Source: an uncultured Actinomycetes bacterium
GTDB lineage: Bacteria; Actinomycetota; CADDZG01; WHSQ01
DNA length: 64,000 nt
Assembly: GCA_937863385.1 (NCBI GenBank)
Contig: CALMBW010000018.1
Span: 186,001-250,000, forward strand
Direction: 5' to 3'
How positions within the stretch are numbered: the first letter of the stretch is position 1; every line of letters begins with the position of its first letter. A program made the position numbers and the translations under genes. A model generated the notes under the pieces. The model had not been told where the DNA came from, did no database searches, and worked only from the letters and a program-made list of their open reading frames with translations. Positions 33,906 to 43,560 of the stretch are shown piece after piece.

Positions 33906-36900
33906 TTACTCGTGACCCGTGAAGTGGGCATCAGCGCAGTACTTGACTTTCGTCGGACGGATATCAGCGGCATCCCAGGGCATTATCTCCCATGGGTTCC
34001 CGTTGCGTCTGCCAGCGGTGACAAAGTCGCATTGGTTCCAAGGATCGTCCGCAGCTGTAGCCAAGTGCGTGAAGCGAACGAAGTCGCCTCTAATCACCGA
34101 GCATCCTCTGGAAGCAGCCCCGCAACTCATTGGTGATCCATCCTGACTGGCGGCAACACCATTGATGAATACGTATACATCCGGCATCCACGACCCGTCA
34201 ACAAGATTACCGAGCGAACCTTGAAGACTGCCGTCGGCGCATGCCAAGGCATCTACTTCGGTCCAGATGGGCGGTGCCGTGTAGAAAAGTGAAGCTCGAT
34301 CGGGTTCGTAAAACACGAAATTGTCAAAAAAGATGTCATCGATATCAGCAGCCGGAGTGAGGACGGCCTCTGGAGCACGGCCCTGATCAACTACCGCTTC
34401 AACTCTCTCTCGCCATGCGTCCACTTCGGCTCGCACGTAGCCTTGAGCGAGCATTGGCCTGTAGCCGATCGTTCCCCCTCCCACTCCTCTCACGCGCACA
34501 CACGAGTCTCCAGCTGGGGCAAAGGACTTCTTATCCATGTATGCCTGGCCAGGCATCACCCCGTCTACCATGGGATCTGCCGATGAACTGGAGTGAGTCC
34601 AAAGGCGGAGATCTTCCGCGGTGTATGAGAGATCAGGCAGCGCCACCCCATAGTCATCTCGATAGGCCCTCATGATGTCCCTGATGAAGCTGGGCAGATG
34701 CGTATCGCCGACCCTCTGTTGACCAGTCAACGAAACCGAGCCCTCAACGATCTGGCCACCTTCAGCAACGTACTCGAGTCGCAATCGCTGATGAAGCTTG
34801 TAGTCACCGGGGTCACTCAACTCCCCGGCACTAAGAACGGCTCCGATCCGGGGGTTAGAGAAACTCAACCAATCGGCTTGCGTTTGCGGCAATGCCTCGT
34901 TGCTCCACTGGACGCCATTTCCGTTACCAGCGCTTGCAACAGCTGTATGCCACGCCGAGTAAGCCGCATGGGTGCGATCACCAACGCATGAAGCAGATAG
35001 TTGCCCGCCAGCGGTGTTCAAACACCTCGGAAACCCGGTCACCGCGGATGTCAACTCGGTGCCCCACTGATGGATCGACTCCATGGTTCTAAAGGGATGC
35101 AAAGCTGTCCACCAAGCGTCATCGGTGTCCAGCCGCTGGTAGGCATCAAACAACGCAACTGCGTCGATGCGCTTGGTGACCACGTTACCGGACGCCGAGA
35201 TCGGGACGAAGGCGACGGCATCGAAAGCAACGTTCGCGCTTCCCGGAGTCACCTCCGATGTGAGATTGCTGAGTTCGACCTTCGCTCCGGGTTGCAAAGT
35301 AAAGTTGCCAAGCGACACCCATTGGTTGCGGTGGAGGTGCTGGTCGACGGTACGCGAGGCATCGGTCCCGTCTCCTGGGAAGACTCGGTAGCGCGCAGAC
35401 GCTGTACTTGCACCGCTGCTCGGGACATGAACGCTCACGTTGTACAGACCTGCCTGTAGCCCCGACGGCGTCCAAGTTCCAGTGTTGATATGCGAGGTAT
35501 CGGAACTCGATGAACGGTTCTTGGTGAACCAAGTGTGCCCGCCGAAACCAGCGCCGAGTTGATGCCAATCAATGATCCCCAGCATGTCTCCGGAAGCAGC
35601 ATCTTTGCCCAGTTCCATCTCGAACGTGCCCTGAGGCGTCCAGTCACGGCTACCACAGCCCTCTACCTGCAGGGAGGGGTCAGTGAGTTCATCAACGATG
35701 ATGGCCTCTGCAGGCAGAGATGAATTGCAAGCGGGCGGATAGTTGTCGTCACCCTGGGGCTCACCGGCACCGGTGGCAACCGTGAACGCACTCTGCGCGC
35801 AGGCGCTAAGACAGTCCGGCACGAATGTCACAGGCTCATGCCACCAGCATTTTCGGTCCGCCCTGGTGCAGTAGTCGCGTCCCTGTCCGGTCGGATCTAT
35901 GTAGTTCACATCACATTCATTGGAGGATGTGCAGAATGTGGTCCTATCGGGGATATGCATCGCGCCCGGGTTCCCACCCTGGTAGTTGGGACTCGCATAG
36001 GCGCGATCACCTCGATAATCGAATAGTGGTGTTTCCATCCAACCGAACACGCGCTCCTGGTAGGGCCAATCCGCAGGATGTTCGGCATCTGCATACGTGG
36101 AACGTAGGAAAGGGGTCCTGTCAGGGGGATAGTCGGAATTCATAGGGTTGTTCGTCCAACCAAGACCCCAGGGTCCAGTTCCACTGTTTGCGTGATACCC
36201 AGTGTTGTAGGCCCAGATGGCGAAGTACCAGTTCTCGAGGTACCTCGGGTCACCATTGTTGAGGATCACTCCCGCACCGTGGAGCTGGTTCCACTTATCG
36301 ACCAGAAACTGAATCGACGCGGCTGTGTTCTCGGCGTAGTCGACCGCTACTTTCGTCTTACCGTTGGTCGAATACGCCGTAGCTGCTTTGGTCATGGGCG
36401 TGGTGACCTGGCCAACGCCATATCCGCAGTCGGCATTGGGGTAATCAATCGTGTTGATGTCTCCGGCGGCGCCGTAGAAGTCGCCGATCAGCGGATTACC
36501 CGAGACCCCTGGGAGGGCACGAAATGTCGCGTGCCGCCAAGCGCTCTCTTGGGCAAAGGTGCCTTGAATGACGGATGGTGGAACCGGAACCGAGCTATCG
36601 ACCCCGGCTAGGGGGTGGCGCCTGAAGTCGTTGCTCGGTGAGTATCCAGCCAGGCCCATGTTGAGGAAGTTCGCTGGACGTGCATGCTGTCCCACGAGCA
36701 GATTCCGGGTCGCCATCTGGATCGCCCAATCGACCTGCGCAGCGTCCGGTTGCGGGACCTGGCGCCGGTCGTGATTACGTGGCACCGCGCACTTAGCGGG
36801 CACCCCCCCGCCGTCCGCTTCCTCGTCAGCGCCATTAAGAGTCGTGTACGGCCCCCCTCCGACAGCCATAATCGCCTCGGCTGCTCCCGTCTGTACGTTA

Positions 36901-38117
36901 TCTAGCTGCTCCATGTCGGTTGAGCGAAACGTGGCCGGCGGCAGCGAGGGGAGCGCTATGGGGATCAAGGTCGTAAGCGGGGCTGTCACCTCGGGCATCC
37001 TGCCCGCAATCCGTGACCCCGTGAGACCGTCCTGGAGGAACAGTGGCCTGGAGCGATGGGCCTTTCCTCGGGGGACAAGGACCGCTCCACCAAGAACAGA
37101 GGAACCCAATGCCGCTTTCTTAGCCTCAACTGCGGTCAGCCCTTCGGTCGGATCCAGTGAGCTTGCACCGACGATCACAGCTCTGTCCGACCCAGGGAAC
37201 AACTTGACTCTGCCGAGCCGGCCATGGCCGACTTTCGTGAGATCTTCACCCTCGAGGGTCCAAACCTTCGCGGTGCCCGTATCGTCCGCTGTCAGGAAAG
37301 CCAGACCCGCCGCTGTCGCACGCAACATGTATGGCTGACCTGGTACATCCGCAATCATCTCCATCTCGTTGCCTTGCACGCGCTCAATAGCAGAGCCGCG
37401 CGCGCCGTAGACAGAGTCACCAACAACCACTGGAGACGCCAGTTGGCCGGGGACAACGAAATGAGTCGAGGTTCTTCCTGTGTTCACATCTAGAACCAGG
37501 ACCTCGGTCGCCTCCTGATCCACGCCGAGATGTCGTACGAGTGTTACGCGGTCGTCTAATCCACAGCTTGGACTGAAGTACTTGAGAGCGACTCCAGATA
37601 CGAATGGCCGGACGTCGCCTGACTCGATATCCACTACGAAAGCAGACGCGCCCCTGTCCCGAACGACGGGGCTGTTCACCTTCAGAGTGGGGGCGACTAC
37701 GGCGACGACGTACCTGGAGCTTCCGGTGACGCAGTGATAGCCTGTCCATTCGCCTTCCGCCTCGCCACCCGGTGCCAGGCTCGCCAGCGGTCTCCACAAC
37801 CATCGCGACCGCTCGCGGGCCAAATAGAGGTGGTAGCCAGACTCATCCCCGAGGGCTGCAACGATGAGGTCATCCGAGCTTTCACGGAAGGAACTACTGG
37901 AACTCTGCGAGGCGGTTCCGAGGCTCTCGTCCGCGCCCGCAGAAGGTGGCGCCATCGAGACGGAGGGGATCTTCGAGAGTAGCCCCGCATCCTGGCGGAT
38001 CGAGACATCGGCTTCAGCTGCAGTGACAACGAGCGAGGTGACTGGTACCACTAGCGCCATTGCGCAGATCAGCCGCGCGCATGTCCCCCAACCCATCCGC
38101 CCTCCCCTGATTCTCAT
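33906..38117 (-). CDS. Giant secreted protein with lysozyme-like and golvesin-like domains
   Basis: A 1403-residue exported protein. A signal peptide (ARLICAMALVVPVTSLVVTA) opens it. Residues about 70-330 look like a beta-propeller. Residues about 470-660 resemble a lytic transglycosylase/SLT fold: VIQGTFAQESAWRHATFRAL, GYGVGQVTTPM and YFAIWAYNTGYH. Residues about 830-980 match the golvesin C-terminal-like beta domain (THINTGTW-type start, HRNQWVSLGNFTLQPGAKVE). The last 400 residues are unassigned. It may bind and cut cell wall. M8 (38096) has a better binding site than M1. Upstream is an anti-sigma gene on the same strand, so ECF control is possible. Confidence 0.7.
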   Translation of the reverse strand: MRIRGGRMGWGTCARLICAMALVVPVTSLVVTAAEADVSIRQDAGLLSKIPSVSMAPPSAGADESLGTASQSSSSSFRESSDDLIVAALGDESGYHLYLARERSRWLWRPLASLAPGGEAEGEWTGYHCVTGSSRYVVAVVAPTLKVNSPVVRDRGASAFVVDIESGDVRPFVSGVALKYFSPSCGLDDRVTLVRHLGVDQEATEVLVLDVNTGRTSTHFVVPGQLASPVVVGDSVYGARGSAIERVQGNEMEMIADVPGQPYMLRATAAGLAFLTADDTGTAKVWTLEGEDLTKVGHGRLGRVKLFPGSDRAVIVGASSLDPTEGLTAVEAKKAALGSSVLGGAVLVPRGKAHRSRPLFLQDGLTGSRIAGRMPEVTAPLTTLIPIALPSLPPATFRSTDMEQLDNVQTGAAEAIMAVGGGPYTTLNGADEEADGGGVPAKCAVPRNHDRRQVPQPDAAQVDWAIQMATRNLLVGQHARPANFLNMGLAGYSPSNDFRRHPLAGVDSSVPVPPSVIQGTFAQESAWRHATFRALPGVSGNPLIGDFYGAAGDINTIDYPNADCGYGVGQVTTPMTKAATAYSTNGKTKVAVDYAENTAASIQFLVDKWNQLHGAGVILNNGDPRYLENWYFAIWAYNTGYHANSGTGPWGLGWTNNPMNSDYPPDRTPFLRSTYADAEHPADWPYQERVFGWMETPLFDYRGDRAYASPNYQGGNPGAMHIPDRTTFCTSSNECDVNYIDPTGQGRDYCTRADRKCWWHEPVTFVPDCLSACAQSAFTVATGAGEPQGDDNYPPACNSSLPAEAIIVDELTDPSLQVEGCGSRDWTPQGTFEMELGKDAASGDMLGIIDWHQLGAGFGGHTWFTKNRSSSSDTSHINTGTWTPSGLQAGLYNVSVHVPSSGASTASARYRVFPGDGTDASRTVDQHLHRNQWVSLGNFTLQPGAKVELSNLTSEVTPGSANVAFDAVAFVPISASGNVVTKRIDAVALFDAYQRLDTDDAWWTALHPFRTMESIHQWGTELTSAVTGFPRCLNTAGGQLSASCVGDRTHAAYSAWHTAVASAGNGNGVQWSNEALPQTQADWLSFSNPRIGAVLSAGELSDPGDYKLHQRLRLEYVAEGGQIVEGSVSLTGQQRVGDTHLPSFIRDIMRAYRDDYGVALPDLSYTAEDLRLWTHSSSSADPMVDGVMPGQAYMDKKSFAPAGDSCVRVRGVGGGTIGYRPMLAQGYVRAEVDAWRERVEAVVDQGRAPEAVLTPAADIDDIFFDNFVFYEPDRASLFYTAPPIWTEVDALACADGSLQGSLGNLVDGSWMPDVYVFINGVAASQDGSPMSCGAASRGCSVIRGDFVRFTHLATAADDPWNQCDFVTAGRRNGNPWEIMPWDAADIRPTKVKYCADAHFTGHE

Positions 38118-38303
38118 ATGCCCTAGGCCGCCAGACCCGGACGCCCGCGGCGCGGAGTGCTCGGACCTTGCCCAAGACTTAACTGCAGATTAGAATATCG
38201 AGTTACACACCAGCAACAGCTCAAGGTGCCAAAAGTGCTCGACCTGAAGCACCTACCGCAAGATCGCCCGGTCCAGCGGCTACGCCAGCAAGCGAGGGTA
38301 CGG

Positions 38304-39140
38304 TCAACAGGATGCTCTGGCGGAGACAGGGTTGCCCTCTGATGGGACCCCAATCCCGAACTGTTCGCCCGACCTCCCTGCTTCGCCTCCTGTGATGGAG
38401 ATGCCAACCACCGAATGCGTGTAGACGACTTGCCCGTTCGAATCAAGAACCTCGACCGTGCATGTCGCTGAGGCAGACTCTGGCGGCAAAGGCCCGGTCC
38501 AGAGGATGGTTCCGTGAACCTCTGCGACTCCTTTGTTGCCCCCAAGGGGTGGGAGTACCTGTAGTGCGACCAGATCCAAGCCCGCCTCGCCTTCACCTGT
38601 GCTCTCCGAGTACCCGTTGAGCTGCTGCTTGGACCCGCTGCTCATGGGGCCTGATGAATCTGAGATCACATACCGGTCGCCTTCCTGAACAACATGCAGG
38701 ACAGCAGTCGCGTCCGCCTTCGAGCAAGTGGTTTCTTCTGTCGTTCTCTGGCATTGAAAGGCCGTAAAGAAAACTTGCCATCCATCTTGAGTCTCGACGG
38801 TTCTCTCGTAATCGTAGAAGTTGTCCGTGTCGTCGATGAGCCCAGCTTCGGCTGCCGCTCGTACTGCGAAACCGGCGATATCGCCATCCTCCGCTACTGT
38901 TCCTGAGTCCTGGGTTGCAGGGGCAAACCGATCGGTCCTGTTCTGTTCAGTGGCACCGAAAACACCGAAGACCCCAGCGAGGCCAACCCCAGCGACCAAG
39001 AATGAAGTCGTCGCTGCCGCCAATGCGCGCTTCCGTCTGGCGCGGCGCCCTCGATCCAAGGCGTCCTGGAGACCCAAGCTGTCCGAGTGAGGGTCAGTTC
39101 TCTCCAGCGAGGATTTCAGCTTGCTCGACAGATCTTCCAT
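38304..39140 (-). CDS. Anti-sigma-like membrane protein
   Basis: A 278-residue protein with a short charged N-terminal part, one membrane helix (TTSFLVAGVGLAGVFGVFGA near 44-63) and an extracytoplasmic domain with cysteines. It follows the sigma-factor gene by 17 bases on the same strand, the standard layout of an ECF sigma/anti-sigma pair, where the membrane protein would hold the sigma factor until an envelope signal. The outer domain (DGWQVFFTAFQCQ, GTILWTGPLPPESASATC) is clearly related to that of the gene at 52440-53945. Confidence 0.75.
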   Translation of the reverse strand: MEDLSSKLKSSLERTDPHSDSLGLQDALDRGRRARRKRALAAATTSFLVAGVGLAGVFGVFGATEQNRTDRFAPATQDSGTVAEDGDIAGFAVRAAAEAGLIDDTDNFYDYERTVETQDGWQVFFTAFQCQRTTEETTCSKADATAVLHVVQEGDRYVISDSSGPMSSGSKQQLNGYSESTGEGEAGLDLVALQVLPPLGGNKGVAEVHGTILWTGPLPPESASATCTVEVLDSNGQVVYTHSVVGISITGGEAGRSGEQFGIGVPSEGNPVSARASC

Positions 39141-39157
39141 CTACATCTCCTTCCAAG

Positions 39158-39664
39158 TTATTGATTCAAGGCAGCTTGGAGCTTCTCCCTGGCATGTGAG
39201 ACATGGGCCTTCACCGTTCCGTGAGATACGTCGAGCAGTTCGGCGATGACCATCTGAGGTAGCTCGAGAACGAAATAAAGCACTGCTACTTGACGCTCTC
39301 TCGTAGGCAACTTCGCCATTGCCGCAGCGACGTCAAGGCCATCTGTGTTCGATGGGTCAACGGATCGCTCCTCGATATGTTCTTGAGACAAGGGTCGCCT
39401 CTTGAGCCCGCGTCGCGCTTCATTCATGGCCGTTGTCACCAGCCATCCTTCGATCCAAGGCTCATCGTGGAGCCGACGCCAGCGGGCGTAAGCCTTGACA
39501 AAGGATTCCTGTGCCGCGTCCTGAGCGATCTCCCAGTGGCCGCAGAAGGCAAAGACGGCCCGTCGCACAGTCGGAAAGGCTGCACTGTAGAGGAGCTCGA
39601 ACGACCTGTCCCGCGTCCGCGAGGCCGACGCCGAGGTCAATCGGGGTCTCACCTTCCCCACCAT
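39158..39664 (-). CDS. ECF sigma factor (SigE-like)
   Basis: About 168 residues. Region 2 is ELLYSAAFPTVRRAVFAFCG with EIAQDAAQESFVKAYARW, and region 4 is KLPTRERQVAVLYFVLELPQ followed by VIAELLDVSHGTVKAHVSHA. The ATG at 39664 has ACGGAGAG nine bases upstream, better than the start further out. It directs RNA polymerase to a small regulon, probably including its own operon, and is followed by its likely anti-sigma gene. Confidence 0.85.
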   Translation of the reverse strand: MVGKVRPRLTSASASRTRDRSFELLYSAAFPTVRRAVFAFCGHWEIAQDAAQESFVKAYARWRRLHDEPWIEGWLVTTAMNEARRGLKRRPLSQEHIEERSVDPSNTDGLDVAAAMAKLPTRERQVAVLYFVLELPQMVIAELLDVSHGTVKAHVSHAREKLQAALNQ

Positions 39665-39873
39665 CACGTCGATCTCTCCGTCTCGTACCTGCATCTACCG
39701 TAAAGGCCATCTGCGCCTCTAAGGTTTAGTCACCTCATCAATTCTCCTGGGAGTTTCTGATCCTGCTACCGCCCCTAGCGCCATCTGGGCCGCGTACGGC
39801 CAAGCGTTTTTGACAATCCTGCTGGCAACCGGAAACTGTCAATCGACCCCCTCGGTCCCAATCCTACCCGGGT

Positions 39874-39903
39874 TTGACACATTTTGTAATCCTCTGCTAC
39901 TTT
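39874..39903 (+). promoter_or_regulatory. Promoter of the calcium-repeat protein
   Basis: TTGACA (39874-39879), an 18-base spacer and TACTTT (39898-39903) make a good housekeeping promoter, about 45 bases ahead of the TTG start at 39948. Confidence 0.6.
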
Positions 39904-39947
39904 CGCGCGAACTTGAGTGGGCTATCTGGACGAAGGGAGACCTGGGG

Positions 39948-40469
39948 TTGAATCGATATCTGTTGATCGCAACCGCACTCGCATCGGTGCTTCTGATGTC
40001 AAATATGGCTTTGGCGACGCATGAAGGATGTACCCACTTCATAGGGGACTCGGGACATCAGGTGAACGGAACCCCAGGAAACGACCATTGTCATGGGACC
40101 AGCTCCCCTGATCTCATGAACGCTGGCGACGGGGCTGACGACTTCTCTGGGCGAGACGGCAACGATTTCATGAGTGGCCAGAACGGGCACGACCTTCTAA
40201 ACGGGGACGAGGGAGCCGACTCAATCGACGGCGGCAATGGACACGATGACATCCGTGGGTATAACGGCCACGACTATCTCGACGATTATGGGGACACAGG
40301 TGACATCGACCGGATCTGTGATGGGCCCGGCGGAGATTCCGTTCGCCTGAACGACAGCGACAACAACGACACTTGGTACACCGAAGGGGGGCCAGAAGTC
40401 GGGGACAGCTGGTTGGTGGGATCGGGTGAACGAAACGACGGTTCTTCCTGTCCCCTCTCTGGGTCTTGA
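39948..40469 (+). CDS. Secreted RTX-like calcium-binding repeat protein
   Basis: About 173 residues from a TTG with GGGAG eight bases upstream. A signal peptide (LLIATALASVLLMSNMALAT) precedes glycine/aspartate-rich nonapeptide repeats between about 40 and 120, such as AGDGADDFSGRDGNDFMSG and NGDEGADSIDGGNGHDDI, the hemolysin-type calcium-binding pattern that folds as a beta-roll. No enzymatic domain is attached. It likely binds calcium outside the cell as a surface or adhesive protein. The gene has its own promoter. Confidence 0.75.
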   Translation: MNRYLLIATALASVLLMSNMALATHEGCTHFIGDSGHQVNGTPGNDHCHGTSSPDLMNAGDGADDFSGRDGNDFMSGQNGHDLLNGDEGADSIDGGNGHDDIRGYNGHDYLDDYGDTGDIDRICDGPGGDSVRLNDSDNNDTWYTEGGPEVGDSWLVGSGERNDGSSCPLSGS

Positions 40470-40569
40470 ACGTCGCCAGTAACCATCTGCAGTGTCCCCC
40501 AGACGACCATCAGCCGAAATCGATCAAGGCTATTGGTCAAGTAGGTGCTGCGGGCAGCGGCAGCGGCCG

Positions 40570-41300
40570 CTAAGGGCTCGTCCCTAGGCCCTCATACTTG
40601 GTGCGGATTCTCTGGTAGGCGACGAGCTCCTGCACGATGCCTTCGACCTGTCCCTGTGACAACACGTCCTCGTCGGTCTCCCAGCGCGTGATGACATCGC
40701 GCAGGTCACTTCGATGGATCACTGCGATGCCGCCACATGAAAGCGGAAGGCCTCTGACCTCACCACCCCAGACGATGATGAGCGGCTCGACCGCAAGATC
40801 ATGCTCGCGAAGAAGCCCTCTGACGGAACGATGCCTCCGGTTCAGTTGGTCGACCCAGTCCTCTATCGCTCGTCGACCGAACCCCGAGCGGGCATCGAAG
40901 TTCGAGTCCGTATGTTTGGTCTCCACGACGTAGACACCCCCCGGTCCGACGACGACGTGGTCTGCATCGCCATGCCAGAAAGAGATCCCATCGATGACAT
41001 ACCAGCCGCGCCCGCACATCTTGCGAAGGGCGTTCGACGTCCAACGTTCAGCATCACGACCTGCTACGAGGTAGTAGGTGCCGTCGATCGGGGGGCCCCA
41101 ACCATGACCGTGAGTGCCAGAAGCGCAGCTACTGACGCCCAGCCGGGAACCAGCCAGTTCGGAAAAGCAACACCCAATCCGACGACGAGGCCGACCGCCG
41201 CCGAGGCGCTGGCGACGAGTTTCCATCTGTGGGTCCGACGGAAAGCACGACGGCGCAGTTTGATCTGACTCTGCGGGAAGCTCCTAGCTGTCGATGCCAT
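40570..41300 (-). pseudogene. NERD nuclease-related membrane protein, frameshifted
   Basis: The first part (41300 to about 41095) encodes a basic N-terminus (LRRRAFRRTHRWKL) and two membrane helices (SAAVGLVVGLGVAF, WASVAALLALTVMV). The second part, in another frame to 40570, is a NERD domain: ISFWHGDADHVVVGPGGVYV then VETKHTD, with the nuclease-like D and ExK residues. The architecture helix-helix-NERD is known in actinobacteria, so these are one gene. The frames meet at a run of six C (41090-41095, minus strand) where one base is missing or ribosomes slip back one. Disruption versus sequencing error is open. Confidence 0.7.
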
Positions 41301-41574
41301 GCGTGAAGTATCGGCAGGATGGGGCTCGGGCTTTCGACGCAACCGACCCCAGCATTTGCTCCTGAGCCGGCACGCTCATCGCCGCGCCGCCACCTCCACC
41401 AGCCGCCGGTCTCTTCCACATAGCAGAGCCGGCCCACCCCTCAAGGGCGCTTCGTTCCTCCTTCGTCCGGTACTCGCGTCTCTGCGAGAGAGCTATCGCT
41501 CCCCTTGCCGGCTGGTCCTGAAGCCCTGCTCGCGGTCCCCGCCGACCGGCGACTGGACCCAGGAGGTGGCTTTG

Positions 41575-41883
41575 ATGGCTACGGCGAAACGAGATCTCAC
41601 GGACCACTCGGTGCAAGGACACAGCAAGCTGCTGACCGTCACAGAGGCGGCCGAGCACCTAGCCGTATCGACCAAAACCCTGTACCGGCTTCGCTCCGCA
41701 GGTGAGATCGCATTCATCAAGGTGGGCGGCTCGATCCGCTTCAGACAAGACGATCTGAACGAGTTCGAGGCCCGTCAACGTGTCGCAGCCAACCGCTACG
41801 CTCACACTCAGGTGGACGCACCCGCTCGACTCAACCTCGTATTCGAGGTCAAGAAGCGGGGCCGAGGGCCAAGGAGGTCGTAG
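41575..41883 (+). CDS. Excisionase-like DNA-binding protein
   Basis: A 102-residue protein whose ATG at 41575 is set by AGGAGGT about seven bases upstream. It has one HTH_17 domain: LLTVTEAAEHLAVSTKTLYR and IAFIKVGGSIRFRQDDLNEF. The C-terminus is basic. Its stop overlaps the integrase start by one base (TAGTG), so the two are translationally coupled, the usual xis-int arrangement. It would direct excision or regulate the integrase. Confidence 0.85.
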   Translation: MATAKRDLTDHSVQGHSKLLTVTEAAEHLAVSTKTLYRLRSAGEIAFIKVGGSIRFRQDDLNEFEARQRVAANRYAHTQVDAPARLNLVFEVKKRGRGPRRS

Positions 41884-43079
41884 TGGCTCAGATACGACGG
41901 CGATCAGACAAAGACGGCGGCGGCTATCAGGTCCGCTATTACGGCCCAGACGGGCGACGTCATGCGAAGACCTTCGTCCGCAAGAAGGATGCGCAGAGTT
42001 TCTGCAACACCATCGAAGCGGACAAGACGCGTGGGGCATGGGTCGATCCCGAAATATCGAAGACCCTGGTGGAGAGCTACGCAGCGTCGTTTCTCGACAC
42101 TGTTGTTCACCTGAGGCCGTCAACGCGCCTCAAGGTAGAAGGACACCTACGCAACTACATCCTTCCTACCTTCGGAAGAATCCAACTCGGTGACATCCGT
42201 CCAAGCGATGTCCGGTCCTGGCTGAGCGCAATGGTCGATCACGGATTGTCTCCAGCTACGGTCCGGGCCATACATTCGACCTTCTCGCGTGTGATGAACC
42301 AAGCGCTGATCGACGGGATCATCACCAAATCTCCCTCGTTTGGGATCAGGTTGCCGTCGGATGGGGCTCGGGAAGAGATGAACGTCATAACCCCGGAACA
42401 GATTGACGCGCTGGCCAACGCGATCGAGCCGCGCTACAAGGCGCTGATCTACATGGCCGCGTACACCGGGCTGCGTTGGAGCGAGCTCGCCGGGCTCAAG
42501 GTCTCCAACCTCGATCTCATCAAACGCACCGTCGTGGTTAAGGAATCCCTGGTGGAGGTCAACGGCAAGCTATTCACCGGTACCACCAAGACCGGCAAGA
42601 CACGCACGGTGTCGCTTCCGCGCTTTCTCTGTCAGATGCTCACCGATCACCTTGCAGCCTTTCCCGCCCACAAGGGCTACGTGTTTTCGTCGGCGCACGG
42701 CAAGCCACTGCGTCGCAACTTCTACCGACGCCATTACCTGCCAGCGCTGGCCACTTCAGGCATCGACCAGAATCTGTGTCTCTGCGACAGCCGGGGGTGC
42801 AAGGGCCGCCACACACCTTTGGTTCGTTTCCATGATCTGCGGCACACCTGCGCTGCTCTGCTGATAGCCAATGGCGCCCACCCCAAAGAGATCCAAGAAC
42901 GCCTCGGGCATTCGACGATCCGGATCACATTCGACCGCTATGGACATCTGTTCCCAACGCTGGATGAGAGACTGCGTGACGGTCTCGATGACGTGTTCAA
43001 CAAGGCCAAGGACCATGAGACTGCGAAACATCAGTTGATAGGTGGCCTCGTAGACTCCAGAGATGGAACTGACGACTGA
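41883..43079 (+). CDS. Tyrosine integrase of the tRNA-Gly element
   Basis: A 398-residue phage-type integrase. An arm-binding domain (RRRSDKDGGGYQVRYYG), a core-binding SAM-like domain (about 60-155), and a catalytic domain with Arg198 (TGLRWSELAG), His317 and Arg320 (FHDLRHTCAAL), His343 (LGHSTIRI) and Tyr353 (DRYGHLF) are all present. A small Cys pair-rich insert (CLCDSRGCKGRH) is typical of actinobacterial relatives. The GTG start overlaps the excisionase stop. The gene ends about 510 bases from the 3' end of tRNA-Gly, the probable attachment site. Confidence 0.9.
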   Translation: MAQIRRRSDKDGGGYQVRYYGPDGRRHAKTFVRKKDAQSFCNTIEADKTRGAWVDPEISKTLVESYAASFLDTVVHLRPSTRLKVEGHLRNYILPTFGRIQLGDIRPSDVRSWLSAMVDHGLSPATVRAIHSTFSRVMNQALIDGIITKSPSFGIRLPSDGAREEMNVITPEQIDALANAIEPRYKALIYMAAYTGLRWSELAGLKVSNLDLIKRTVVVKESLVEVNGKLFTGTTKTGKTRTVSLPRFLCQMLTDHLAAFPAHKGYVFSSAHGKPLRRNFYRRHYLPALATSGIDQNLCLCDSRGCKGRHTPLVRFHDLRHTCAALLIANGAHPKEIQERLGHSTIRITFDRYGHLFPTLDERLRDGLDDVFNKAKDHETAKHQLIGGLVDSRDGTDD

Positions 43080-43424
43080 CCCCGTCTTGGATTTGACCCC
43101 TCACTCCTTCCCCGGGGACTCAAACATTCTGGAAGGACTCGCCGTGTCGTCGCAGGATGTGCACGGTGCGACATCAGGTATGAGATCGGGGAAGGCGGCA
43201 ACCGAGAGTGTCCCACCTGCAAGAAAACCGACCTGGCTAGAACCATTTGGCGTGAGATCAGGCCGGGTATCTGGACCAAGGCAGAAGATCTTTGTTGCGC
43301 GTCTGATTGCACAAACCCCGCCACACGTCGGGTGAGGTTCATCGGGGCGATCCCAGGAACGCCTCAGGCGCCTGTCCTCGTTTGTGACGATCACAAGGAC
43401 ATCGTGAAGACAGACCCAATCTAG
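43063..43424 (+). pseudogene. Frameshifted zinc-ribbon protein after the integrase
   Basis: An ATG at 43063 overlaps the integrase end and opens a frame beginning MELTTDPVLDLTPHSFPGDS. Near 43157 the protein-like reading moves to another frame, which continues CARCDIRYEIGEGGNRECPT followed by CKKTDLARTIWREIRPGIWT, a CCASDC site and an end at 43422-43424. Two or three Cys pairs indicate zinc binding. One missing base near 43157 would restore a single protein of about 120 residues. Function unknown; its place after int suggests a helper protein of the element. Confidence 0.5.
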
Positions 43425-43489
43425 GCGCTGCCCGCGGAGGCCATCCCCCCTGTTGATTGCCTAGCGGCTGTGTCAATAACCTCGACGTT

Positions 43490-43520
43490 GGGGACGGAGG
43501 GGGGACGGAATGGGGACGGA
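43490..43520. repeat. Three GGGGACGGA repeats at 11-base spacing
   Basis: GGGGACGGA occurs at 43490, 43501 and 43512, exactly 11 bases apart. The regular one-turn spacing, between the integrase gene and its tRNA target, would suit a protein-binding array such as arm-type sites. It could also be chance in a G-rich stretch. Confidence 0.45.
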
Positions 43521-43560
43521 ACGATCTCCTGAACACATGTTCTGTGTCCTCAGAAACAAA

